Below are positions 39,795 to 48,470 of a stretch of 64,000 nucleotides of DNA, piece after piece. How positions within the stretch are numbered: position 1 is the stretch's first letter; every line of letters begins with the position of its first letter. Source of the stretch: Pseudomonadota bacterium (lineage in GTDB: Bacteria > Pseudomonadota > Gammaproteobacteria > Xanthomonadales > Xanthomonadaceae). A program made the position numbers and the translations under genes. The stretch is taken from NCBI GenBank assembly GCA_020161335.1, contig JAIUOJ010000003.1:19735-83734 (forward strand). Reading direction: 5' to 3'. The notes under the pieces were generated by a model. The model did not search any database. It saw only the letters and a list, made by a program, of their open reading frames with translations, and had not been told where the DNA came from.

Positions 39795-40910
39795 ATGAAG
39801 AAACGATGCACCGCCCCGATCCTGCTGGCGGCCGCGATCGCCGCCTTGGTTGCGGCCTGCACGCCGCACGGCGCGCTCAGGCCCTCCGCGGCGCCCGCGC
39901 CGGTCGCGCCGGCGCAGGCGGTGGTCGAAACCGGCGAGCTGGAGGGGGCGCAATACCGGATCGACCTGCCGGCCAACTGGAATGGCGAGCTGATCGTCAA
40001 CGCGCATGGCTACGAGCCGGTCGGCTCGCCACGCGAGCGCCCGCTCGGTTTCCCGGGCGGCATGGCGCCGCTGCTCGCGGAAGGCTTCGCCATCGCCGCG
40101 AGTGGCTATTCCGCGCAGGGCTGGGCGATCCCCGAAGCAGTGGCGGACACCGAGCGGCTGCGCGCGCACTTCGTCGCGCGGCATGGCGTGCCGAAGCGCA
40201 CGTGGCTGGTCGGCTGGTCGATGGGCGGACTGGTGGCGCTGGCCAGCGCCGAGCGGTATCCGCGGGCCTATGACGGCGTCGTGTCGATGTGCGGGGTCGG
40301 CGTGTCGAGCGAGGCGGCCATGGCCACTGGCACGCTGGCGCCAGTGGCGGCCTTCGATGCGCTGTTCCCCGGCGTGCTGCCCCAAGCGCCTGGCGGGCTG
40401 GCGGATCCATCGTTGCCGGCGGCCCCCGATGGGGATGCGATCGAAGCGGCGCTGTCCGGGAACGAAGCGCGTGCCTCGACGCTGGCGGACCACTTCGACA
40501 TTGCGCGCGGCGACCTGGCCGGCTCGGTGTGGCTGTACTACGTGGCGCTGCGCGAACTGGCGCAGCGTGCCGGCGGGTTTCCCGTCGACAGCGCGACCGG
40601 CGCGGGCGGCACCGAGGCGGACGAAGCGGCGCTGGGCGTGCGCATCCGCCGCTATGCCGCCGATCCTGCCGCGCTTGCCTACGTGCGCAGCACCGGTGGA
40701 CTCACGGGCGCGGCACCGGTGCCCGTCGTGCTGCAGCCCAATGCGGTGGACCCCATCGTGACGGCGCGCCTGAGCCGCGGCTATGCCTCGCTCGCCGCAG
40801 GGGCGGGGCGCGCCGCGCAGGTGCGCGTGCTGCCGGGCGTGGGGGAGGGGCATTGCGGCTTTCCCGGCGACACGCTGGGCCAGGCGCTGCAACGCCTGCG
40901 CATGCCCTGA
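39795..40910 (+). CDS. Lipoprotein alpha/beta hydrolase
   Basis: This 371-residue protein has a lipoprotein signal (MKKRCTAPILL to LVAAC, lipidated Cys near residue 21). The fold shows LPANWNGELIVNAHGYEPVG, then the nucleophile elbow GWSMGG, an acid candidate in QPNAVDPIV and the histidine in GEGHCGF. The overall plan resembles the secreted hydrolase at 11893-13200 and tannase-like or proline-peptidase-like envelope hydrolases. It lies on the plus strand after the orphan kinase with a 93-base gap, and it converges on the 748-residue DUF11-type gene. Substrate unknown. Confidence 0.85.
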   Translation: MKKRCTAPILLAAAIAALVAACTPHGALRPSAAPAPVAPAQAVVETGELEGAQYRIDLPANWNGELIVNAHGYEPVGSPRERPLGFPGGMAPLLAEGFAIAASGYSAQGWAIPEAVADTERLRAHFVARHGVPKRTWLVGWSMGGLVALASAERYPRAYDGVVSMCGVGVSSEAAMATGTLAPVAAFDALFPGVLPQAPGGLADPSLPAAPDGDAIEAALSGNEARASTLADHFDIARGDLAGSVWLYYVALRELAQRAGGFPVDSATGAGGTEADEAALGVRIRRYAADPAALAYVRSTGGLTGAAPVPVVLQPNAVDPIVTARLSRGYASLAAGAGRAAQVRVLPGVGEGHCGFPGDTLGQALQRLRMP

Positions 40911-40959
40911 TCGAGGCGGCGACGGCATCGCGCCTTCGCGCGCGGACATCGGCCCGCGG

Positions 40960-43206
40960 TCACTGCACCGTACAGGTGAACTGCAGCGTGAGCGACGCAC
41001 CGGCCGCCAGCGTGCCCAGGGTGATGCCGCCGGCGGACGTGAGGGTGCCGACGGTGAGGCCGCCGCCGGGACAGGCGCCCGAGGGGCCGGTGCAGGTCAC
41101 CACGTTCGCGGCGGGACAGGTCAACCCCTGCTGCGGGGCGTCGCGCACCACCGGTCCGGTCACCGCGCGCGTGGTGCTGAGGTTGGACACGGTCAGCAGG
41201 TACGTGGTGCTGTCGCCCTGGATCAGCGCGGTGGCGTTGTTGGTCTTGGCGATCGCCAGGTCGATCGGTGGCGGGCCGTTGGTGATGGTGCAGGTGATGT
41301 CGTCGCCGGAACGCGTGGACACTTCCGGCCACTGGCGGCGATCCGCGACGTCGGTGCCGGCGCCGGACGGCAGTGCGGTGGGGGAACCGGCGGCGGCGTT
41401 CGAGCACGCGATCGTCGATGAATAGTTGGCGGGCACGCCGCCGGCCACCAGCGACTCGTTGAACTGCAGCACGTTGCCCGCGGTGATCACCACCACGCCG
41501 GTGGTGGCGGTGGTGCCGGTGCCGCTGGTCTGCGCCGACGCCACGACATTGCCGCCCGACGCCGTGCGGATCAGGAACTGGTCGGTGGCGGAGAAGCGGC
41601 TGGTCACGTTCTTGTTGAGGGTGGCCCACACCGGCGTCGGGGTGTCGACGCAGGCCGACGCCGTGAACGTGGGATGCGGCGTGGTGGGTGCCTGCGCCTG
41701 CACGGTGGCGGTGTTGAACAGCCCCAGGCCCGCGCCGGTGGGACCGCACTGGTCGTTGCCGGTGCTGCCGCCACGGGCGATGTTGATCCGCAGGGTGAGG
41801 ACGTAGGTGTCACTGGCGCCGATGGCGAGCGTGCGCCACTGCGGCTGCAGCGTCCACGGGCCGGCGGCAGGCAGCGCGGTCGACGCACCGCCGTTGCGCG
41901 TGAACGAAGCGGCGGCGACGCTGGTGTCAGGATCGAGTCCGGCGATGTCCTGCAGGGCGTAGTTGGTCGCCACCGATGTCGCGGTGTTGGTCACCACGAT
42001 GGTGTAGGGCACGTCCACCTGCGCGGGATTGCCGGCCACCGGCACCGGCGTTCCCGCGTTCTTGGTCACCGAGACCGCGCTGTCGTCGTCGACGATGGTG
42101 TAGGTGTAGGTCGCCTGCCCGGCCGCGCCGCAGGTGTTGCTGGACTGGATCAGGAACGGGGCTGGCGCAGCGGGCGGCTGGATCTGCAGGAGGATGGTTT
42201 CACTGGGCTCCACCAGGGCGTCCTGCAGCACCGTGATCGGCAGCGCGAACAGGCTGCCCGCGCTCACGCCGTCGTAGGTGCCGGGCGGGACGTTGATCGT
42301 CATGGTGGTGCTGTTGCCGGGCGTGGTGTAGTCGGTGCCGAGCGTGGCCGTGCCGCCGGTGATCTGCACGGTGATGGTGAAGGCTGCGAATGCCTGGCCG
42401 TTGACGCGCAGCGTAGGCAGGTTGCTGCTCGAGCTTTCGGGCGTGGACGACGACGCGCGCGCGAAGTCCACGAACGGCCGGAGTTCGATCTGGATGTTGT
42501 CGAGGAAGTTGCCCTGGGTGACGCCACCTGCCGCGCTGATCGATTCGAAGCCCATCGAGGTGACGCCCGTGGCACCGTTGTAGGTGAACGTGCCCGAGTA
42601 GTCGCGCCAGCCGTTGCCGCCGTTGGCAGGCGCGTTGGCGGTGCCCTGCGAGACGACGGGGGCGGTGGTGACGGTGCCGTTGGAGGTCGTGCTGACGCGG
42701 ACGATCGGCATCGAGGCGCCGATGTTGTAGTCCATCACGTCCGGCACGGTCGTGCTGTCGCGGCCGCGGTGGCTGAAACGCCAGTTGATGCTTTCGCCGT
42801 TGATCAGGCAGACGTTCTGGTACAGCCGCGACGCGGCCGACGCATTGAGCTCGGCGAAGTTGTTGCCGGCCCGGGAAGGAACCCCCAGGAACCCGGTGGC
42901 CCAGAGCTCGATGAGGCGCCCATTGCCGCCGATCGGCGAGGTGCAGTTGCCCGACGGCGCGCCCACCGGGTGCGTGGTGGTCCAGCCGGGCACGAGCGCC
43001 TCGTCGAGCTGCCGGTAACAGGTACCCGGCAGCAGCACCGGCTGTTCGAAGCCGGAGTTGACGTAGGTGCGCTGTGCCTGCGCCGCGGCCGGGCTCGCGA
43101 CGCCCATGGCGGCGAGCATCAAACCGATCGCGGCGAACGCGCGCTGCGACCCGCGAACGGATGCGATCCGCGGCGCCAGCTGCTGAGAACGCTTCTGCAT
43201 GGCCAT
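40960..43206 (-). CDS. Secreted DUF11-containing protein, larger paralogue of the 475-residue protein
   Basis: This 748-residue exported protein has a signal peptide of about 42 residues (FAAIGLMLAAMGVASPAAAQ). It shares the ordered phrases NSGFEQP, VPGWTTTHP, IELWATG, FAELNAS, YQNVCL, WRFSHRGRDS, GWRDYSGTF, GNFLDNIQIELRPF, GGTATLGTDYTTPG and IVDDD with the protein at 36718-38145. Two or more extra DUF11-like domains follow (VDVPYTIVVTNTATS, IDLAIAKTNNATALIQGDST). Both proteins end in a similar GxLxxGxxxxxxFxCxV strand. It is monocistronic on the opposite strand. ATG 43206 and ATG 43200 are alternative starts. Function unknown; it is presumably a surface or secreted partner of the DUF11 cluster. 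Confidence 0.85.
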   Translation of the reverse strand: MAMQKRSQQLAPRIASVRGSQRAFAAIGLMLAAMGVASPAAAQAQRTYVNSGFEQPVLLPGTCYRQLDEALVPGWTTTHPVGAPSGNCTSPIGGNGRLIELWATGFLGVPSRAGNNFAELNASAASRLYQNVCLINGESINWRFSHRGRDSTTVPDVMDYNIGASMPIVRVSTTSNGTVTTAPVVSQGTANAPANGGNGWRDYSGTFTYNGATGVTSMGFESISAAGGVTQGNFLDNIQIELRPFVDFARASSSTPESSSSNLPTLRVNGQAFAAFTITVQITGGTATLGTDYTTPGNSTTMTINVPPGTYDGVSAGSLFALPITVLQDALVEPSETILLQIQPPAAPAPFLIQSSNTCGAAGQATYTYTIVDDDSAVSVTKNAGTPVPVAGNPAQVDVPYTIVVTNTATSVATNYALQDIAGLDPDTSVAAASFTRNGGASTALPAAGPWTLQPQWRTLAIGASDTYVLTLRINIARGGSTGNDQCGPTGAGLGLFNTATVQAQAPTTPHPTFTASACVDTPTPVWATLNKNVTSRFSATDQFLIRTASGGNVVASAQTSGTGTTATTGVVVITAGNVLQFNESLVAGGVPANYSSTIACSNAAAGSPTALPSGAGTDVADRRQWPEVSTRSGDDITCTITNGPPPIDLAIAKTNNATALIQGDSTTYLLTVSNLSTTRAVTGPVVRDAPQQGLTCPAANVVTCTGPSGACPGGGLTVGTLTSAGGITLGTLAAGASLTLQFTCTVQ

Positions 43207-43524
43207 CCCTACCCGATGCGGTGAATGCCCGGGCCAGTCCTGGCCCGACGCGCATCTTCAAACCCTGCCGATCCTCGGGCAGTCCCGGGTTCGTGCCGCG
43301 TGGATCCCAAGCCACGTGCGATCGAACCATTTCCTCGCGCGCAGCATAGTCCACGCGCGATGCGCCGGCGTCACGCACTGCAGCAGTGATGTGTGGTGCA
43401 TCGCGCAGGCGGATGCGCTGGCCGATTCTCACAAAGCGCGTCGACCGCATTCAGGTTGCAGTGGCCGGCGTGGCGTCCGCCAGCGGGTGACGCCTGGCGA
43501 CGTCAGCCCGACGATGCGCCGGCT
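43207..43524. other. Intergenic region between two minus-strand genes
   Basis: These 318 bases lie upstream of the 748-residue gene and downstream of the YaeQ gene. They hold dyads such as GGCCAGGACTGGCC on the minus strand near 43232-43245, possibly in the 5' leader, but no open frame with coding character. I recognise no known riboswitch. Confidence 0.45.
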
Positions 43525-44073
43525 TCAACCGGCCGGCGCCATCCGCGTGCGGTGCGGCAGCGTCACGCTCTGCTGCTCGTCCATCAGCTGCAGCTCGCCG
43601 TCCTGGATCATCGCGGTCAGGCGCATGCTCCGTGCCAGCAGCGTCACCGCGCGCTCGACGACGTCGGGGGCGAAGTCGATCACGGTGAGGTTCTTCAGCC
43701 GCGACAGCGCCGCGGACTGCTTGCCCCACCAGATGTCGGCGCTGTTGCCGCTGTAGTTCACCACGACCACCTGGCGCGCGCGACCGCAGGCCTTGCGGAT
43801 GCGGCTTTCGTCCGGTTGGCCGAGGTCGATCCACAGCAGCACGTCGCCGGTGTAGTCGCGCTGCCACAGGTCGGGGTCTTCCTCGGTGCTCAGGCCGCGG
43901 CCGAACTCGAGCCGCTCGTCCGCGAACAACGCGAACGCCAGCAGCCGCACCATCAGCCGCTCCGGCGTTTCCGACGGGTGCTGCGCCAGCGTCAGGCTGT
44001 GGCTGGCGTAGTAATGCCGGTCCATGTCGCTGACCTGCAGTTCCACGCGATGGATGGTGGCATTGGGAGCCAT
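43525..44073 (-). CDS. YaeQ family protein
   Basis: This 182-residue soluble protein matches the YaeQ family (E. coli YaeQ has 181). Segments are VELQVSDMDRHYYASHSLTLAQHPSET at the start, LMVRLLAFALFADERLEFGRGLSTEEDPDLW, WIDLGQPDESRIRKAC, YSGNSADIWW and the C-terminal IQDGELQLMDEQQSV. YaeQ has a PD-(D/E)XK-like fold, and its cellular role remains unclear; suppression of rfaH-related defects has been reported for homologues. Start at ATG 44073. The open frame continuing upstream is an artefact of high GC. Confidence 0.93.
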   Translation of the reverse strand: MAPNATIHRVELQVSDMDRHYYASHSLTLAQHPSETPERLMVRLLAFALFADERLEFGRGLSTEEDPDLWQRDYTGDVLLWIDLGQPDESRIRKACGRARQVVVVNYSGNSADIWWGKQSAALSRLKNLTVIDFAPDVVERAVTLLARSMRLTAMIQDGELQLMDEQQSVTLPHRTRMAPAG

Positions 44074-44156
44074 GGTGGCGCCTGTCGGGAGCAGGCGCGA
44101 TTGTAGTGGCAGCGCGGGTGGCCCGACGATCGGGCATCCATTGCCGTGGCGCGCGG

Positions 44157-44906
44157 TCAGGCGTGCCTGCGTCCGAGCAGCAGCGTCTGCAGCGCCAGCC
44201 CCGCCGCGATCGCCAGCGCCACCCACGCGGCGGTGGCCGCGCCGGGCAAGCCGTGCCCGGACTGCTTCACGTACACCGCCACCAGCGCCCACAACGCCGC
44301 AAGCGCATAGGCCACGTTGCCGCGCATGCCGTGGTTGAGCACCAGCAGCATCGCCGCCGCGAGGCCGAACAACGCCAGGCTCCACGGCAACTGCTGCGAG
44401 GCGGACAGCCACTCGAACGCCACGATCACCTGCGCCAGGTTGAGGAACGCGGCCAGCGACAGCCAGCCGGCGTGCAGCGACAGCGGCAGCCACGCCAGCC
44501 ATCGCTGTCCGCGGACGCGGGCGGGATCGCGCGAGAGGATCCACGCGGCGCGCACCAGGCAGGCCGTCGCGCCGAAGATCACCAGCAGGCAAAGCCCGAA
44601 GTGCTGCATCGAGAACAGCGGCATCCAAAGCGTGGTGAGCGCGAATCCCGCGGCGGCCCAGGGCGCAACCCGGTCCAGCGTCGCATCGCGTTTGCGGTCG
44701 CCGGTGGCCTGCCATGCGGCGTAGGCCAGGTCGAGCAGGAAGATCGCGCCCCAGATCGAGAATGCGTATCCGGCGGCGACGAGGAGCGTCGGATAGCGGT
44801 CGGACACGGTGCCGTTGTCCGGCCCGAAGGCGCCGGTATTCGAAAGCCAGGCCACGACGGGCATGGCGATGGCGGCAAGCAGGACAAGCAGGCGCATGGC
44901 GGACAT
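44157..44906 (-). CDS. TspO/MBR-like membrane protein
   Basis: This 249-residue protein has about seven hydrophobic helices. The N-terminal part (GAFGPDNGTVSDRYPTLLVAAGYAFSIWGAIFLLDLAY) carries the GYxFSIWGxI signature of tryptophan-rich sensory-protein relatives. It is longer than the five-helix TspO core and fits the larger eukaryote-like or bacterial TspO-related group. The ligand is unknown; porphyrins or small lipophilic molecules are typical for the family. It is the first of two minus-strand genes here, followed after an 83-base gap by the YaeQ gene. Confidence 0.75.
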   Translation of the reverse strand: MSAMRLLVLLAAIAMPVVAWLSNTGAFGPDNGTVSDRYPTLLVAAGYAFSIWGAIFLLDLAYAAWQATGDRKRDATLDRVAPWAAAGFALTTLWMPLFSMQHFGLCLLVIFGATACLVRAAWILSRDPARVRGQRWLAWLPLSLHAGWLSLAAFLNLAQVIVAFEWLSASQQLPWSLALFGLAAAMLLVLNHGMRGNVAYALAALWALVAVYVKQSGHGLPGAATAAWVALAIAAGLALQTLLLGRRHA

Positions 44907-44996
44907 GGCGGGTTTCGGTGGCGGAAGACTCTGGCGATTGCCGCGCGAGTGCTGCGTGAAGCCGCGGGCCCTTCCTCGCCCGGGCTGCGTGCGTCC

Positions 44997-45611
44997 TCAG
45001 CCGTAGCGCGCGAGGAACATGTCGACGGCGGCGGTGGCGACGGCGGCCTGCGCCGGTTCGGCCAGCAAGGGCTGCCCCATCGCCACCTGCGGCCAGAACG
45101 CGAAGCCCTTGACCAGCGATTCGAGCTGCTGCGCGGCGAATGCCGGATCGTCGGTCGCGAGCTTGCCGTCGTCGGCCGCGGCACGCACCCAGGCGGCGAA
45201 GCCGGCTTCGCGCTGGCCGAGGGTGGCGATCATCGCGCGCGCGAGGTCCGGATGGTGCAGGCCGGCGACGATGGCGATGCGCGCGAGGTCGGCGAAATCC
45301 GGGTCGTGCAACAGCTGCAGCTTGCGTTGCACCAGCTCCAGCAGTTGCCCGCGCACGGGTGCGTCGGCGCGATAGGGCAGGTCGAGGGCGTCGCTGCCGC
45401 GCGCCATCATGTCGCCGAGGATCTGCAGGAACAGCGCGTCCTTGCTCGGGAAGTGGTTGTACACGGTGCGCTTGGACACGCCGGCGGTCGCGGCGACCCG
45501 GTCCATGCTGGTGGCGTCGAACCCGGACGCGCGGAATTCGGCCACGGCCGCGGCCAGGATCGCCGCGCGCTTGCGGTCGGTCAGGCGGGTGGGGGCGGCG
45601 GCTTGGGGCAT
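44997..45611 (-). CDS. TetR-family transcriptional regulator
   Basis: This 204-residue repressor-like protein has an N-terminal TetR helix-turn-helix (AILAAAVAEFRASGFDATSMDRVAATAGVSKRTVYNHFPSKDALF, residues about 17-60) and an all-helical ligand/dimer domain. The C-terminal part (DDPAFAAQQLESLVKGFAFWPQVAMG) resembles the AcrR-like C-terminal family. It is divergent from an MBL-fold lipoprotein hydrolase with 78 bases between them, which contain a dyad over the hydrolase's -10 box. It probably represses itself and that gene. Confidence 0.93.
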   Translation of the reverse strand: MPQAAAPTRLTDRKRAAILAAAVAEFRASGFDATSMDRVAATAGVSKRTVYNHFPSKDALFLQILGDMMARGSDALDLPYRADAPVRGQLLELVQRKLQLLHDPDFADLARIAIVAGLHHPDLARAMIATLGQREAGFAAWVRAAADDGKLATDDPAFAAQQLESLVKGFAFWPQVAMGQPLLAEPAQAAVATAAVDMFLARYG

Positions 45612-45634
45612 GGCGACAAGTTTACACCGGGCAG

Positions 45635-45673
45635 TTTACTTTTCCGAACCGGACAATTACACTGCACCGTGTA
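45635..45673 (+). promoter_or_regulatory. Promoter and operator between TetR and MBL genes
   Basis: A TTTACT box (45635-45640) and a TACACT box (45658-45663) are separated by 17 bases, giving 4/6 matches each to the sigma-70 consensus toward the MBL gene. The dyad TACAC-N6-GTGTA (45658-45673) covers the -10 box and is a natural TetR operator position. GTTTAC also recurs twice just upstream. Confidence 0.55.
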
Positions 45674-45689
45674 GTTTTTAGGCCCCACC

Positions 45690-46850
45690 ATGTCCCGCCC
45701 ACCCCCGCCCCGGCCCGTCGCTGCCGCCCCGCGCAAGCCCCGCCGGCGCGTCGCATTGGCCCTGGCCGCCACCGTTGGAGCCCTCGCCGTGAGTGCCTGC
45801 ACCCTGTCCTTCGTCCGCACCGACCGCCCGGTCGAGACCTACTCGACGTCCCCGCAAGCGGCCGATGGCCGTTTTCGCAACCCCAAGCCCCGTCCGCCGG
45901 AAGACCTGAGCTTCATGGCGCGCGTGCTGTGGGACTTCACCTTCCACAAGCCCGCCGACACGGTGCCGACGACCCCGCCGGTGGTGCTGCCGCTCACGCG
46001 CGAGGCGCTCGACGCGGCCCCTGATCGCAGCCTGTTCCGGCTGGGCCACTCGACGGTGCTGATCAAGCTGCGCGGCGGCTACTGGATCACCGATCCGGTA
46101 TTCGCCGAGCGCGCCTCGCCGATGCAGTGGATGGGCCCGAAGCGCTTCCACGCGCCACCGATCGCGCTGGACGACCTGCCGCCGCTGCGCGGCGTGCTGC
46201 TGTCGCACGACCATTACGACCACCTCGACCACGACGCCGTGCAGCGGCTGGCTGGAAAGACCGATGCGTTCTACGCCCCGCTGGGCGTGGGCGATCGCCT
46301 GGTGGCGTGGGGCGTGCCCGCGGAAAAGGTGCGCCAGTTCGACTGGTGGCAGGAAGCCGATGTCGATGGCCTGCGCCTCGTCTCCACGCCGGCGCAGCAT
46401 TTCTCCGGCCGCGGCCTGTTCGATCGCGACCGCACGCTGTGGACGTCGTGGGTGGTGATCGATCCGCCCCAGGGTGAACACGATGCCGGCCTGCGCCTGT
46501 TCTTCAGCGGCGACACCGGCTACTTCGACGGCTTCGCCGAGATCGGCCGCCGCTTCGGCCCGTTCGACGTCACCCTGCTGGAGACCGGTGCCTACGATCC
46601 GAAGTGGGCCTACGTGCACATGCAGCCGGAGGAGACCGTGCAGGCGCACGTCGACCTGCGCGGTCGCGTGCTGCTGCCGGTGCACAACGGCACCTTCGAC
46701 CTCGCCATGCACGCCTGGACCGACCCGTTCGAACGCGTTACCGCGCTCACCGCCGAACGCGGCATCGCGCTGGCCACGCCGCGCATGGGCGAACGCTTCA
46801 CGCTCGATGCACCGCAGTCGACGCGGGCATGGTGGCGGGAGCGCGAATGA
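45690..46850 (+). CDS. MBL-fold metallo-hydrolase lipoprotein (NAPE-PLD/UlaG-like)
   Basis: This 386-residue protein has a basic N-terminus followed by a hydrophobic stretch ending in LAVSAC, a lipobox with Cys near 36. The metal-binding motif HDHYDHLDHD (H-x-H-x-D-H) is near residues 172-181. Further ligands come with TPAQHFSGRG, SGDTGYF and PVHNGTFDLA. The pattern fits N-acylphosphatidylethanolamine phospholipase-D-like or L-ascorbate-6-P-lactonase-like MBL proteins, so a lipid or lactone substrate at the envelope is plausible. It is divergent from a TetR gene and probably induced when that repressor is relieved. Confidence 0.9.
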   Translation: MSRPPPPRPVAAAPRKPRRRVALALAATVGALAVSACTLSFVRTDRPVETYSTSPQAADGRFRNPKPRPPEDLSFMARVLWDFTFHKPADTVPTTPPVVLPLTREALDAAPDRSLFRLGHSTVLIKLRGGYWITDPVFAERASPMQWMGPKRFHAPPIALDDLPPLRGVLLSHDHYDHLDHDAVQRLAGKTDAFYAPLGVGDRLVAWGVPAEKVRQFDWWQEADVDGLRLVSTPAQHFSGRGLFDRDRTLWTSWVVIDPPQGEHDAGLRLFFSGDTGYFDGFAEIGRRFGPFDVTLLETGAYDPKWAYVHMQPEETVQAHVDLRGRVLLPVHNGTFDLAMHAWTDPFERVTALTAERGIALATPRMGERFTLDAPQSTRAWWRERE

Positions 46851-46857
46851 CCCCGCG

Positions 46858-47391
46858 CTACGGCGCGCGGATGGTTTCGCCGCCGCAGTCGGCCAGCGTG
46901 CGTTCGGCGAGGTCGCGCTGTTCGGGCGTATCGACATGCACCACCACCGCTGACCGACCCTCCCTGAGCGCGTGCCTGACCTTGATGAGGCAGGGATCCT
47001 GGTCGGGGCGCACCGACACCAGTCGGCCCGCCATCAGTCCGAAGATGCCGCCGTAGCCGATGATCAGCGCGGCGGACAGCCCCGGTGACGACAGCACGGC
47101 GGTCACCTCGGCGGCGCGCAGCGCGAGCCAGGCCAGCGTGCCGACCGCCAGGCCCGCGATGCCGAGCCGGTAGTGCGCGCGCACGAGGATGCGGACGCCG
47201 CCGCCTCCATCGGGCAGCCGCTTGCGGCCGGGACGGCGGTCGTGCGGCGCCACCACCTGTGCCTGCCCTGGTGCCAATCCAAGTTCGATGCGCAATGCGT
47301 TCGCGATGGTCCGCGCCGAGGCCTCGTCGTCGAAGATCGCCGCGACCTTGCTGTTGGAACGTTCCGCGTTGACGGGAAAGAGCACGCTCAT
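46858..47391 (-). CDS. Hypothetical protein with two membrane segments
   Basis: This 177-residue protein starts at ATG 47391 (MSVLFPVNAERSNSKVAAIFDDEASARTIANAL). A cytosolic N-terminal domain of about 75 residues is followed by two glycine-rich hydrophobic segments (LGIAGLAVGTLAWLALRA and LSAALIIGYGGIFGLMAGRL). A C-terminal domain (VRHALREGRSAVVVHVDTPEQRDLAERTL) resembles small sensory or ACT-like folds but is not identified. The layout, soluble-membrane hairpin-soluble, recalls bacterial general-stress (YflT-like) membrane proteins. It converges on the MBL gene with seven bases between stops. Function unknown. Confidence 0.7.
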   Translation of the reverse strand: MSVLFPVNAERSNSKVAAIFDDEASARTIANALRIELGLAPGQAQVVAPHDRRPGRKRLPDGGGGVRILVRAHYRLGIAGLAVGTLAWLALRAAEVTAVLSSPGLSAALIIGYGGIFGLMAGRLVSVRPDQDPCLIKVRHALREGRSAVVVHVDTPEQRDLAERTLADCGGETIRAP

Positions 47392-47572
47392 GGCGGCGAC
47401 TCCTGCGTGGTGGACAGGTGTCCATGCTGGCGCTTGCGGCATCAATCCCCAGTGACCAGCGTGCCCCGGGCCTGAATGCCGGCGCACCCGCGCGACACAT
47501 CCAGGGCTCGCGGATAGCTGGCGTTCGGACAACTCGCGACGACGTGAAGGTGCCGCCCTTGCCGTGCCTTGC

Positions 47573-48442
47573 TCAACGCTTCGAAGCGAGCACGCCGTCC
47601 AGCGCGAGCTGCGTCCTGAAGCCGGCCTTCTCCAGGCGCTTCGCCACTTCACGCGGCACGTCGCGGCCGCTGGTCAGTTTGTTGGGGCTGCCGGTGTAGT
47701 GGAACAGCTTGCCGCCGCGACGCAGCACGCGCGCGAGCTGGTCGTAGAACGCCTGCGAGTACAGTTCGCCGGCAATGCCGAAGCGCGGCGGGTCGTGCAG
47801 GATGGCATCGAACGCGGCATCCGGCAGGTGCTCGATGGCCTTGGACACGTCGGCGTGTTCCAGCGTGAAGCGACCCGCGGCTTCCGGCGAATCCGGATCA
47901 GGCGACCACGGATTGAGCGTGCGCAGCCACAGCACGTCCTCGCTCTTCTCGAACGAATGCACGCGTGCCACGCCCGCGTCCAGCGCGCACGCGGCGAAGT
48001 AGCCGAGCCCGCCGCAGGTATCGAGCACGCGCTTGCCGCGCGGTTCGACCAGGGCCACCTTGGTGCGCGCGTCCTCGAAGGGCGACGCCTTCGCGGTCGG
48101 CAGCATCTTGATGCCGTCGATCTCGAACGTCGGTGCGCCCCACGGCGTGGGCACCAGCTTGTACAGCGCGCGGCCGTAGCGCGATGCGGGCACGAAGCCT
48201 TCGCCATCCCAGTAATGGATCGCGCGGTCCTTGAGACGCTCCGGATAAGGCCAGTCGCGACCCTGCCAGTGCCAGTGAGTGGCGCCGGGCACCGCCTGCG
48301 TCTGGCGCAGGCCAAGGTCGAGCGAGCCGGACCATGTCGCGGCGCGGGCATCGCGCGCGGCGTGCAGCGCGTTGCCGATGTCGCGGGTGAGCAGGGGGCC
48401 TGTGTAGCGGGACACGATCGTCGACTCGATGCGGGGCGTCAT
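47573..48442 (-). CDS. Class I SAM-dependent methyltransferase
   Basis: This 289-residue enzyme has the AdoMet motif I RVLDTCGGLGYFAACAL, motif II acidic residue in VHSFEKSED and a catalytic-type DPPR motif (AILHDPPRFG). The DPPR/DPPY class is found in nucleic-acid methyltransferases such as RlmI-like enzymes, but the protein lacks a PUA domain. Its N-terminal 120 residues are of unknown type. It is a single gene on the minus strand, 28 bases beyond the end of the S41 peptidase gene. Substrate uncertain. Confidence 0.85.
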   Translation of the reverse strand: MTPRIESTIVSRYTGPLLTRDIGNALHAARDARAATWSGSLDLGLRQTQAVPGATHWHWQGRDWPYPERLKDRAIHYWDGEGFVPASRYGRALYKLVPTPWGAPTFEIDGIKMLPTAKASPFEDARTKVALVEPRGKRVLDTCGGLGYFAACALDAGVARVHSFEKSEDVLWLRTLNPWSPDPDSPEAAGRFTLEHADVSKAIEHLPDAAFDAILHDPPRFGIAGELYSQAFYDQLARVLRRGGKLFHYTGSPNKLTSGRDVPREVAKRLEKAGFRTQLALDGVLASKR

Positions 48443-48470
48443 CCTAACCCGGTGCGTTGGCTTCGGCGGC

